From assembly GCA_900550135.1 (NCBI GenBank), contig URQO01000025.1, positions 1 to 25,527 of the forward strand: DNA of 25,527 nucleotides, in the 5' to 3' direction. Position 1 is the first letter of the stretch, and each line of letters opens with the position of its first letter. Under the pieces are notes generated by a model. That model did no database searches. It saw only the letters and a program-made list of their open reading frames with translations, and was not told where the DNA came from. Below are positions 8,635-15,703 of this stretch, piece by piece. The DNA comes from an uncultured Eubacterium sp. Lineage in GTDB: Bacteria > Bacillota > Clostridia > Lachnospirales > Lachnospiraceae. The position numbers and the translations under genes were made by a program.

Positions 8635-10686
8635 TTATAACTGTTCCAGCTGTTCTAACCATGCTCTAACACAACCATCACTAGGCATACGCAAATCACC
8701 TCTAGGTGACACTGCAACAGATCCTACCTTTGGTCCATCAGGAAGACAGCTTCTCTTAAACTGTTGAGCGAAAAATCTTCGATAAAATGTCTTTAACCAT
8801 TTTAATATAACTTCTTCATCATACTGTCCCTTAAAAGCCTCTTTTGCAAGGAAAAATACCTTTTTAGGCTCATAGCCAAATCTTAATATATAATACAGAT
8901 AAAAATCATGTAACTCATATGGTCCCACCAAATCTTCTGTCTTTTGGGATATTTTGCCATCCTTTGGAGGCAAAAGTTCAGGACTGACCGGTGTATCAAG
9001 TACATCATACAATACCTTGGAAAGAACCTTTTCCTTTGTAGTATCGGCATAGTATTTTACCAAGTGTCTTACCAAAGTTTTTGGCACCCCTGCATTAACT
9101 CCGTACATGGACATATGATCACCGTTGTAAGTAGCCCAGCCCAGTGCAAGCTCTGACATATCACCGGTTCCTATAACCATACCATTATATTCGTTGGCAA
9201 AGTCCATTAAAAGATATGTCCTTTGACGTGCCTGTGCGTTTTCATAAGTTACATCGTGTACGTTGATATCATGTCCTATTTGTTTTAAGTGAAGCTCTAC
9301 TGCCTCTGCAATATTGACTTCTTTTAACTGACAGCCAAGTTGCTTTATCATCTCCAATGCATTGTTGTAAGTTCTGTCTGTTGTACCAAATCCCGGCATT
9401 GTAACTGCAATAATTCCACTTCTGTCAATTCCAAGACTGTCAAAGGCTCTTGCTGTAACAAGCAACGCCAATGTGGAATCAAGGCCACCGGAAATACCTA
9501 CAACAGCATTTTTACAATTGGTATGTTCCAAACGTTTTTTTAATCCCATTGTCTGAATCATCAGTATTTCTTCACATCTTTTTTCTCTCTCAGATGTATT
9601 CTTTGGTACAAAAGGTGCGTTATCAATTTTTCTTGAAAAATCAAACTGTTTTGGTTCTATATCAATATCTATCTCTTCATATTCTTCATTTTCAACAATG
9701 GAAGGGGTAAATGTAGTCATCTTTGCTCTTTCAGATGCAATCTTGTCCAAATCAATTTCACCATAAGTAATACCTGTGGTAAACTTTTCAGATTCACTTA
9801 AAACTGCTCCATCTTCAGCAATAATATTGTGTCCTGAGAACACCAAGTCTGTAGAAGATTCTCCTTCTCCTGCATCAGCGTAAATATATGCGCAAAGACT
9901 TCTTGCTGACTGACCTGCTACAAGATTTTTCCTGTATGTGTCCTTTCCTACTGTTTCATCACTGGCAGATAAATTGGCTATAACTGTAGCTCCCTTTAAC
10001 GCATGATTTGTGCTTGGTGGATTTGGCACCCACAAATCCTCACATATTTCTATTGCAAATGTAAAGTTTTCAATGTTATTTACTTTAAATAGTAAATTTG
10101 TTCCAAAAGGGACTTCATATTCGAAAGCATCCTCTTCATCATCATATTCGTCATCGTACTCATCATCATATTCACTGCTATCATCCAGTTTAAAATTCTT
10201 AATAATAAATGAACCTGCAGCCATAATATCGTCTTCATCTTCATTTTCTGTACATTTCACATTCACATATGTGCTAACTCCCATACCTGATGTAAAATGT
10301 CTTGCTTCGTAAAACTCTGAATAATTTGGAATATATGATTTTGGCACGAAACCATTTATCTCACCTTCGCTGACTACAGCAGCTACATTATAAAGCTTGC
10401 CTCCACAAATCAAAGGAAGACCCACTATCATCACCACATCTTTATCCTCAGTAAATGGTACAATAATATCTGTTAAAGCCTTTAATGATTCTTTAATTAA
10501 CAATTGCTGCCAAAATAAATCGCTGGCTGTATACCCTGTAATGGAAAGTTCCGGAAATACAACAAGCTGTGCATCATTTTCATATGCCTCCTGTGCCAGA
10601 GTGCATATCTTTCTTGCATTGTACTGACAGTCTCCCACTTTTATCTTTGGTGTAACTGCCGCTACTTTTATAAATCCATTGTTCAT
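8635..10686 (-). CDS. nadE: Glutamine-dependent NAD(+) synthetase
   Basis: 683 residues in two domains. The enzyme amidates deamido-NAD to NAD using ATP and ammonia, which is channelled from glutamine. Residues 1 to about 330 are a nitrilase-type glutaminase with the triad Glu46 (FPELSITGYT), Lys116 (VPKSYIPNY) and Cys215 (EICEDLW). Residues about 370-683 are the synthetase, with the PP-loop GISGGLDS (397-404) and GTGDMSELALGW. The start is supported by GAGG about ten bases upstream and a close promoter match. The oddity is an acidic insertion in the glutaminase domain, with three copies of YDDE (173-184) in a longer Asp/Glu-rich stretch (about 147-190). This makes the protein a few tens of residues longer than usual; catalytic motifs are untouched. 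It is followed downstream by the nested inverted repeat. Confidence 0.96.
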   Translation of the reverse strand: MNNGFIKVAAVTPKIKVGDCQYNARKICTLAQEAYENDAQLVVFPELSITGYTASDLFWQQLLIKESLKALTDIIVPFTEDKDVVMIVGLPLICGGKLYNVAAVVSEGEINGFVPKSYIPNYSEFYEARHFTSGMGVSTYVNVKCTENEDEDDIMAAGSFIIKNFKLDDSSEYDDEYDDEYDDEEDAFEYEVPFGTNLLFKVNNIENFTFAIEICEDLWVPNPPSTNHALKGATVIANLSASDETVGKDTYRKNLVAGQSARSLCAYIYADAGEGESSTDLVFSGHNIIAEDGAVLSESEKFTTGITYGEIDLDKIASERAKMTTFTPSIVENEEYEEIDIDIEPKQFDFSRKIDNAPFVPKNTSEREKRCEEILMIQTMGLKKRLEHTNCKNAVVGISGGLDSTLALLVTARAFDSLGIDRSGIIAVTMPGFGTTDRTYNNALEMIKQLGCQLKEVNIAEAVELHLKQIGHDINVHDVTYENAQARQRTYLLMDFANEYNGMVIGTGDMSELALGWATYNGDHMSMYGVNAGVPKTLVRHLVKYYADTTKEKVLSKVLYDVLDTPVSPELLPPKDGKISQKTEDLVGPYELHDFYLYYILRFGYEPKKVFFLAKEAFKGQYDEEVILKWLKTFYRRFFAQQFKRSCLPDGPKVGSVAVSPRGDLRMPSDGCVRAWLEQLEQL
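10135..10170 (-). repeat. Three 12-base repeats encoding YDDE within nadE
   Basis: Three imperfect in-frame 12-base units encode YDDE-YDDE-YDDE (residues 173-184 of NadE). Repeats of this kind can change copy number by slippage without shifting the frame. Confidence 0.85.
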
Positions 10687-10728
10687 CTATCAATACCTCA
10701 TCTGTGTTTTCTAAAAATATTCTTTATG

Positions 10729-10757
10729 ATTGTATCATTATATTATTTTAATATCAA
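10729..10757 (-). promoter_or_regulatory. sigma-A promoter for nadE
   Basis: On the minus strand, TTGATA (-35), a 17-base spacer and TACAAT (-10), preceded by TG one base away (extended -10). The -35 lies inside the inner arm of the inverted repeat at 10751-10800. The start codon is 42 bases downstream of the -10. Confidence 0.72.
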
Positions 10758-10800
10758 TGTACACAAAATATCTTTTTAGTTCTTTTGTGTACATTGATAT
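10751..10800. terminator. 18-bp perfect inverted repeat: terminator of the amidase gene and/or operator of nadE
   Basis: Arms at 10751-10768 and 10783-10800 are exact complements over 18 bases (core CAATGTACACAAAA) around a 14-base loop. It begins nine bases after the amidase stop codon, as a terminator would, but it is AT-rich and has no uridine tract after the stem on the minus strand. The arm nearer nadE contains its -35 box, so the repeat may also act as a protein-binding site. Confidence 0.55.
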
Positions 10801-10809
10801 ATTTCAGGT

Positions 10810-11577
10810 TTAAGTTCTAATAAATGTGTTGTATCCCTCACTTCGTAGCTTTTGCTCTGTTATCACTGCATTATCTAAGTTTTCAAAATTGCCTACTACC
10901 ACTTTGTATAAGCAGTCTTCATTGATTACTTTTGCCTTATAGCCTCTGTTGGCCAGCTCATTTGCCATGTTATTTGCCAATATTCCATTTCTAAATGCAC
11001 CAACCTGTACCCTATAAGTAGTGATTTCATTTGCCTGTATTCCCTGGTCATTTAGGGTATCTATAATTCCATCAGCTATTGCCTGTGCCATCTCATTAAA
11101 TTTGGTGTCAAAGATTTCATTATCCTTTTCTGAATTTATAAATCCTAGTTCCAGCAAAACTGCAGGCATTTTTGTCCTTTTTAGCACTACGAGATTTGGT
11201 CTTTCCACTATACCTTTGTCCTCAAATCCCAACGCTGCCAGATTTTTATTAATATTTCTCGCCAGCAATCCTTTAAATCCTGAATCGTTATATACCAATG
11301 TCTGGATGCCATTATACATATTTGCCATAGGTGATGAATTTCTATGGAAGGACACAAACAAATCTCCCTTTGCCTCATTTCCTATGGTTGCTTTCTCAAA
11401 AGGTGTATTGTACACATCGGTTGTTCTTGTGTAAACAACATCATATCCTGCATTTTTTAGCAACTCTCCCACTGTCATTGCAATACTCAATGCATCATCT
11501 TTTTCCTGTCTTCCATTATATGTTGCTCCCGGATCAGAGCCACCATGTCCAGGATCAATTATTATTCTATAAGCCAT
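10810..11577 (-). CDS. N-acetylmuramoyl-L-alanine amidase (Amidase_3) with C-terminal SPOR domain
   Basis: 255 residues. The enzyme cuts the bond between N-acetylmuramic acid and the stem peptide of peptidoglycan. The zinc ligands of the family are visible as His11 (DPGHGG), Glu25 (RQEKDD) and His78 (VSFHRN), with catalytic Glu143 (LLELGFINSEKDN). Residues about 186-255 (TYRVQVGAFRNG, then YKVVVGNFENLDNA) form one SPOR repeat, a module that binds glycan strands stripped of stem peptides, as at division or sporulation septa. There is no signal peptide: the protein starts MAYRIIIDPGHGG, so export must be non-classical or follow lysis, or the enzyme acts inside. AAAGG sits six bases before the ATG. 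The gene stands alone between its own upstream region and the 18-bp inverted repeat downstream. Confidence 0.93.
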   Translation of the reverse strand: MAYRIIIDPGHGGSDPGATYNGRQEKDDALSIAMTVGELLKNAGYDVVYTRTTDVYNTPFEKATIGNEAKGDLFVSFHRNSSPMANMYNGIQTLVYNDSGFKGLLARNINKNLAALGFEDKGIVERPNLVVLKRTKMPAVLLELGFINSEKDNEIFDTKFNEMAQAIADGIIDTLNDQGIQANEITTYRVQVGAFRNGILANNMANELANRGYKAKVINEDCLYKVVVGNFENLDNAVITEQKLRSEGYNTFIRT

Positions 11578-11731
11578 ATTTACCTTTTATTTGTTTTATC
11601 ATAATAATATATGTTTAAACATAGAAAAGTTGAACTATATCCTGCAAAAACCATTATGATAAAGTCCACATTACACTACTCAGAAAACGTTATGGTAAAA
11701 GTTATACTGCAACATATTCAAATAGTCTAAA

Positions 11732-11774
11732 TTAACAAAAGCTACAATGACTGTTGCCAATGTAGCTTTGTTAA
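11732..11774 (-). terminator. Hairpin terminator after the lipoprotein gene
   Basis: Arms 11732-11746 and 11761-11774 pair through TTAACAAA-GCTACA with one bulged base, around a 14-base loop, 36 bases past the lipoprotein stop codon. The following minus-strand bases are only mildly T-rich. The remaining gap up to the amidase start (11578-11731) holds that gene's presumed promoter region, including the palindrome TATGTTTAAACATA at 11610-11623. I see no gene there. Confidence 0.6.
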
Positions 11775-11809
11775 AAAAAGTATTTTTCTTTTTATATGCC
11801 AACAAAAGT

Positions 11810-12136
11810 CTAACGGTTTTTGTTGTTCTTTTTTGTTGTATTGTTCTTTGTTGTATTGTTGTTATTGTTTGTGTTGTTGTTGGTATTGTTGTCATTTTCA
11901 TCTTTACCGTCAATACCGTCAATAACATCATCTACGCCATCTTCAATATCATCCCCAACATCTTCAATTACTCCACCATTGTTAGTGTTGTTTTCATTGT
12001 TTGTTGTCTGAGATGTTGACTCATTATTTGTTGTTTGAGATGTGGCATCTTCGCCATTGTTGTTTCCACAAGCAGCAAATGTAAATACAGATAGCATAAG
12101 TGTCAATACTAGTAAGTATTTTTTTAAATGTTTCAT
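11810..12136 (-). CDS. Small Asn/Thr-rich lipoprotein of unknown function
   Basis: 108 residues. Residues 1-23 are a type II signal peptide (basic start, hydrophobic core, FAAC with Cys23 as the lipidation site). The mature chain is low complexity: SQTTNNE repeats (about 33-53), a central acidic helix-like part, VIEDVGDDIEDGVDDVIDGI (about 56-75), then an Asn/Thr run with Lys toward the C-terminus. It has no recognisable enzyme domain. GGAGG ten bases before the ATG and a clean lipobox make it a real gene despite its composition. It is expected on the outer face of the cytoplasmic membrane. The gene follows dapB by 95 bases but has a possible promoter of its own at 12152-12180, so it may not belong to the dap operon. 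Confidence 0.82.
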   Translation of the reverse strand: MKHLKKYLLVLTLMLSVFTFAACGNNNGEDATSQTTNNESTSQTTNNENNTNNGGVIEDVGDDIEDGVDDVIDGIDGKDENDNNTNNNTNNNNNTTKNNTTKKNNKNR

Positions 12137-12151
12137 AAAAATAATCCTCCA

Positions 12152-12180
12152 TAAATACTGTTTTGCTAAAAAGCTGTAAA
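12152..12180 (-). promoter_or_regulatory. Possible promoter for the lipoprotein gene
   Basis: On the minus strand, TTTACA (-35, five of six), a 17-base spacer and TATTTA as a weak -10, ending 15 bases before the lipoprotein start codon. The -10 is poor and the leader would be very short, so this is tentative. Confidence 0.35.
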
Positions 12181-12231
12181 CCTTTTATGAGATTATTATT
12201 TTCATTTTTTTATTTTTTATACATTTAAAAA

Positions 12232-12987
12232 TTAATCAATTACATCTGCCATGTTGTACATTCCCGGACCTTTTCCGGCAAGGAATTTGGCTGCATCTAT
12301 GGCACCTTTGGCAAAAATAGCCTTTGAATATGCTGTATGTTTTATCTCGATAACTTCATCTGTACCTGCGTAAATAACTTCATGCTCACCAACAATTGTA
12401 CCACCACGTACTGCTGAAATTCCGATTTCATTTTTCTTTCTTTTTTCTCTAACTGTACTTCTGTCGTAAGTATAGTCATACTGATTGTTTAACTCCTGAT
12501 TGATGCAGTCAGCCAATGCCAATGCTGTACCACTTGGAGCATCTACTTTCTGATTGTGATGTTTTTCAACAATCTCAATATCAAATCCTCTGTCTGCCAA
12601 TACATCTGTAGCAATCTTTAAGATTTTCATTAATGTATTGATACCCAGTGACATATTTGCTGAGCGAAGCACTGCTACGCTTTTGCTTGCCTGATTTACC
12701 TTTTCAAGCTGTGCTGCTGATAAACCTGTAGTACATACAACAACAGGTGTCTTTGTGTCAACTGCATAATCAAGCAAATCATCAATTGCTGCTGTAACTG
12801 CAAAATCTATAATGGCATCTGCCTTTACATCACAGTCTTTTATAGTTTTAAATACAGGATATTCGTTTGCAACACCGGTGTATGCATCAATTCCTGCAAC
12901 AATCTGTACATTCTCATCTTTACTTACAAGGTCTGTAATGACTCTCCCCATCTTTCCATTACATCCATGCATTATTACATTAACCAT
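12232..12987 (-). CDS. dapB: 4-hydroxy-tetrahydrodipicolinate reductase
   Basis: 251 residues from the chosen start. DapB reduces the DapA product with NAD(P)H, the second step of the diaminopimelate/lysine branch. The N-terminal Rossmann nucleotide site reads VNVIMHGCNGKMGR. The catalytic and substrate site is the signature VEKHHNQKVDAPSGTAL, and the C-terminal part (GGTIVGEHEVIYAG) is typical of the family. An in-frame ATG four codons upstream (12997-12999) overlaps the ribosome site itself: GGAGG occupies 12993-12997, five bases before the ATG at 12985-12987. I therefore start the gene at the latter. It follows dapA by about 110 bases without a terminator of normal form, so the two are very likely co-transcribed under the lysine riboswitch. 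Confidence 0.96.
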   Translation of the reverse strand: MVNVIMHGCNGKMGRVITDLVSKDENVQIVAGIDAYTGVANEYPVFKTIKDCDVKADAIIDFAVTAAIDDLLDYAVDTKTPVVVCTTGLSAAQLEKVNQASKSVAVLRSANMSLGINTLMKILKIATDVLADRGFDIEIVEKHHNQKVDAPSGTALALADCINQELNNQYDYTYDRSTVREKRKKNEIGISAVRGGTIVGEHEVIYAGTDEVIEIKHTAYSKAIFAKGAIDAAKFLAGKGPGMYNMADVID

Positions 12988-13006
12988 ATTTTCCTCCATT
13001 ACCTAT

Positions 13007-13032
13007 AATCCTTTTGCATATGCAAAAAGATT
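13007..13032. repeat. Near-perfect palindrome between dapA and dapB
   Basis: A 16-base perfect palindrome (TTTTGCATATGCAAAA, 13012-13027) is flanked by AATC/GATT after one mismatched pair, giving a 26-base dyad just upstream of the dapB ribosome site. With almost no loop it resembles a protein-binding site or RNA-processing hairpin more than a terminator. Confidence 0.6.
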
Positions 13033-13096
13033 ATTATTCCGGGCAATATATCCTTTGTATATCTGCCTTATTGTCGTACCGTTTTATTTATGATAA

Positions 13097-13981
13097 TTAC
13101 AATACTCCGTAGTCTTTTAATGCTTTCTTTAACAACTCCTTGTGTTCATCTGAAAGCTCTGTAAGTGGTGCTCTCAATGAACCTGCCTTGTAACCTAACA
13201 TGTTCATAGCTGCCTTTACAGGGATTGGATTTACTTCACAGAATAATGCATTAATTACATTGATTGCTTCAAGCTGTAACTTTGTAGCTGTAGCTGTATC
13301 ACCATCTAAATATGCATATACCATATCATGAACTTTCTTTGGTGCAACATGTGACCAAACTGAGATAACACCCTTTCCTCCAAGTGAAAGAATAGGTAAT
13401 ACCTGGTCATCATTTCCTGAATAAATATCGATGCATCCATCTGCTATAGATGCCAATTTTGCTACTGCTGAAATATTTCCTGATGCTTCTTTTATGGCAA
13501 CAACATTTTTTACTTCTTTTGCAATTCTAACAGCTGTCTCCGGCTGAATAGTTGTACCTGTTCTTGATGGAACATTGTACATAATAATTGGAATATTTAC
13601 TGCATCAGAAATAGCCTTGTAGTACTGATATAAACCTTCCTGAGTACACTTGTTGTAATATGGTGTAACACAAAGAAGTCCATTGGCTCCAACAGCCTCT
13701 GCCTGCTTTGAAATATTGATTGCCTCTCTTGTACAATTGGATCCTGTACCTGCTATAACAGGAACTCTTCCTGCAACTTTTTCTACACAATACTTTATAG
13801 CTGAAATGTGCTCTTCATCAGTCATTGTTGATGACTCTCCTGTTGTACCACATACAATGATAGCATCTGTGCTGTTTGCAATCTGGTCATCAATAATCTT
13901 TCCAAATTCTTCAAAGTTGATAGTTTCATCTTCATTAAATGGTGTGATAATAGCTACACCTGCACCTGTAAAAATTGCCAT
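13097..13981 (-). CDS. dapA: 4-hydroxy-tetrahydrodipicolinate synthase
   Basis: 294 residues, standard length. DapA condenses pyruvate with aspartate semialdehyde, the committed step to diaminopimelate and lysine. It is a TIM-barrel aldolase with the Schiff-base lysine Lys164 in VVAIKEASGN. The YNVPSRTG motif supplies Tyr135 and Arg140, and GTTGES (45-50) contributes the active-site threonines. AGGAGG lies eight bases before the ATG. The gene is directly downstream of a lysine riboswitch with terminator, so high lysine should stop transcription before the coding region. It is first of a dapA-dapB pair. Confidence 0.97.
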   Translation of the reverse strand: MAIFTGAGVAIITPFNEDETINFEEFGKIIDDQIANSTDAIIVCGTTGESSTMTDEEHISAIKYCVEKVAGRVPVIAGTGSNCTREAINISKQAEAVGANGLLCVTPYYNKCTQEGLYQYYKAISDAVNIPIIMYNVPSRTGTTIQPETAVRIAKEVKNVVAIKEASGNISAVAKLASIADGCIDIYSGNDDQVLPILSLGGKGVISVWSHVAPKKVHDMVYAYLDGDTATATKLQLEAINVINALFCEVNPIPVKAAMNMLGYKAGSLRAPLTELSDEHKELLKKALKDYGVL

Positions 13982-14025
13982 TTTACAATTCCTCCTAAAA
14001 AAATATGTAAATTTTGTTAAGCATA

Positions 14026-14053
14026 GTAAAAGGAGCTTAAACCTAAGCTCCTT
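14026..14053 (-). terminator. Intrinsic terminator of the lysine riboswitch
   Basis: A 10-bp stem (core AGGAGCTTA, arms 14030-14039 and 14044-14053) with a 4-base loop is followed on the minus strand by a short T-run (TTTTACT). Its upstream edge overlaps CTTATAAG at 14051-14058, which can instead pair with the self-complementary CTTATAAG at 14073-14080 as an antiterminator. Confidence 0.85.
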
Positions 14054-14072
14054 ATAAGAATCTGATATGAAC

Positions 14073-14261
14073 TTATAAGTAGCCCTCCATCAATAGCTCT
14101 TCATCTATTTGATGACAGTCATATGGCTATTAACCATATGCCCAGAGTAAATATTCCGGTTAATTACCCTTCGGCACTGTTTCCTTTTTAATATAATCAT
14201 TTGTCTCCGGGACATCATATATTATACTCATAAACAGAGCAACCTCTACTATTATTTAACT
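14073..14261 (-). promoter_or_regulatory. Lysine riboswitch (L box) upstream of dapA
   Basis: Read on the minus strand, this leader carries the conserved L-box blocks in order: GTAGAGGTTGC followed by ATGAGTA near the 5' end, GTGCCGAAGG, then CTGTCATCAA, and TTGATGGAGGGCTACT at the 3' end. Helices can be traced: CATATGG/CCATATG, CATCAA/TTGATG, and closing P1 AGTAG/CTACT. An intrinsic terminator follows directly. It fills most of the 381-base gap between dapA and the next gene upstream. Binding of lysine should favour the terminator and lower dapAB expression. Confidence 0.92.
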
Positions 14262-14267
14262 GTATTT

Positions 14268-14296
14268 ATAATAACACTGTGACTATATGGTGTCAA
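14268..14296 (-). promoter_or_regulatory. sigma-A promoter of the riboswitch-dapAB unit
   Basis: On the minus strand, perfect TTGACA (-35), a 17-base spacer and TATTAT (-10), with TG one base before it. The predicted transcript start is near 14261, just ahead of the riboswitch. Confidence 0.85.
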
Positions 14297-14362
14297 CCTG
14301 TAACCCTGGATATTTTACAGTCTTTTTATAGTTTATTATATTCAGTTAAATTCCTTTTTCCA

Positions 14363-15559
14363 CTATTTTACAATATCTTTTTTGCTGTTCTTTTGGTGTA
14401 ATGCCTGATTCTTTTCATTATAACCTTTAGGTATTCCCAATTTTTGATATGTGTATCCCAAATCTGTTATTTTTCCTGTATAGGAATCAAGCAATGATGA
14501 ACCTCCGTTTTGATAGTTTTCAGGTTCAAATGAAAACCATGCATACCTCTCAACATAATCTCTTTTATCAAGTTCAGGAACAACTATATTCATGTAATCT
14601 ATAGCCGACTGTCTTGTCTGTTTTGTCCATGCAGGTACGCCACTTAATGCAAACTCAGTAATCCATATTGGCTTATGATACATCTTCCAAGCCTCATCCA
14701 CAATATCAAGAAATGCCTGTGCTCCTTCTTTTGTGTGCCAGTTCCAATAATGATGGAATACAATAAAATCAGTATCCATTTTATTTTCTTTCATTTTTTT
14801 CATAAATGGCTTGAACCATTCTTCTGATGCTGATGGCCATACTGACGTAGCCGGAGTACCCACATACAAACCTTTATTTAGTAAAGATTTCATACCTTCT
14901 ATGGCATCATCTACAGACATATCTGACTGATCCGGTCTGTCAGGTTCATTGTATGGAAGAACATACTTGTAGCCTCTTAGTGGTAATACCTTTACTTCTT
15001 CTGCATCTGTAGGTGCACTGGTCCAAAACATTGGTACAAACTGCAACTTTTGGAAAGATGTATAGTTGTGTTTTGTTAATGTCCAATTGTAATACCAGGA
15101 TACATTCCAGTCATCTGCATTTACGTGTTCCGCCATTGATTTATTCATGCAAAAACCTTTTTTGTTAACATAAAACGAAAATATATCTGAATATATTTCG
15201 CTACCATGTTCTAAATATGCTTTTATATAAACATCATGCTTTGAAACCTTTGTTGTATAATATTCAAATGTAGTGACATTACCTTTTACCTGTCCCTGTT
15301 TTTTATTATCAACATATATTTCGTATTTATCTACTTGGTCTAAGTTTCCTGCTGATTTCCAGTCAATTGTAATATATCCGGCCGGCTGAAGACTTCCTTT
15401 TTCAGGTGACTTAATTGCTTCACTTTTCCACGTCATCTTGTTTTTATTTATTGTTTCTATTCTGTTTTTTGTCTGAACATTTTTATAAATTACCACTCCA
15501 ATAGTTATAATTATTAAAACTACAATTAATAAAATTATGGCTGATTTTTTTTCTTTCAC
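14363..15559 (-). CDS. Membrane-anchored GH128-like glycoside hydrolase
   Basis: 398 residues with a GTG start. Residues about 6-25 are one uncleaved hydrophobic helix with a short cytoplasmic head, so the enzyme faces outward while anchored. Residues about 43-135 are the beta-rich N-terminal module shared by all four paralogues here (PAGYITIDW, YVDNK, EYYTTKV, FYVNKKG). Residues about 138-382 are the catalytic core of the Asl1-like (Glyco_hydro_cc, GH128) type: SWYYNW (154-159), YNEPD with Glu205 as likely acid/base, FHHYW, and WITEF with Glu302 as likely nucleophile. GH128 enzymes studied so far cut beta-1,3-glucans; the exact substrate here is inferred. Unlike its paralogues it has no C-terminal FN3-like module. 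A possible Shine-Dalgarno (GAGAG) is weak. The upstream terminator at 15662-15696 suggests separate transcription, though I found no convincing promoter. Confidence 0.83.
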   Translation of the reverse strand: MKEKKSAIILLIVVLIIITIGVVIYKNVQTKNRIETINKNKMTWKSEAIKSPEKGSLQPAGYITIDWKSAGNLDQVDKYEIYVDNKKQGQVKGNVTTFEYYTTKVSKHDVYIKAYLEHGSEIYSDIFSFYVNKKGFCMNKSMAEHVNADDWNVSWYYNWTLTKHNYTSFQKLQFVPMFWTSAPTDAEEVKVLPLRGYKYVLPYNEPDRPDQSDMSVDDAIEGMKSLLNKGLYVGTPATSVWPSASEEWFKPFMKKMKENKMDTDFIVFHHYWNWHTKEGAQAFLDIVDEAWKMYHKPIWITEFALSGVPAWTKQTRQSAIDYMNIVVPELDKRDYVERYAWFSFEPENYQNGGSSLLDSYTGKITDLGYTYQKLGIPKGYNEKNQALHQKNSKKDIVK

Positions 15560-15661
15560 TGATATACTCTCTCTTTTTCATTTAATATATGTAAATACTT
15601 TTTAATATTTTTGTCATTGATTAATATTTTTATTAAAAACTTTTTACAGACATTCATTATA

Positions 15662-15696
15662 CAAAAAAAAGAAAAGGGTTGTAAATAACCCTTTTC
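15662..15696 (-). terminator. Intrinsic terminator after the 15704-17173 gene
   Basis: A 10-bp stem (GAAAAGGGTT with its complement, 15671-15680 and 15687-15696) and a 6-base loop are followed on the minus strand by eight Ts. It lies eight bases past the stop codon. Confidence 0.93.
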
Positions 15697-15703
15697 CAAT
15701 TTT

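Noticed and set aside
10010..10312. Plus-strand open frame with a long Ser/Tyr run inside nadE
   Set aside because: It is the antisense of the acidic YDDE repeat and has no independent start signals.
11747..12019. Hydrophobic plus-strand open frames (rich in Val, Phe, Leu)
   Set aside because: They are the complement of the Asn/Thr-rich lipoprotein gene; the apparent membrane protein comes from reading AAC/ACA codons backwards as GTT/TGT.
11877..12040. Repeated GTT-rich and TTGTTGT units considered as a CRISPR-like or non-coding repeat
   Set aside because: There are no regular spacers, and the periodicity is explained by Asn/Thr codons of the lipoprotein. No CRISPR array was seen anywhere in the window.
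12988..12999. An earlier ATG for dapB at 12997-12999
   Set aside because: It overlaps the GGAGG ribosome site (12993-12997), which has ideal spacing to the ATG at 12985-12987, and the conserved protein starts at the later one.
14298..14320. CTGTAA/TTACAG hairpin as terminator of the 14363-15559 gene
   Set aside because: Only six pairs, no T-run, and it overlaps the approach to the dapA promoter; too weak to call.
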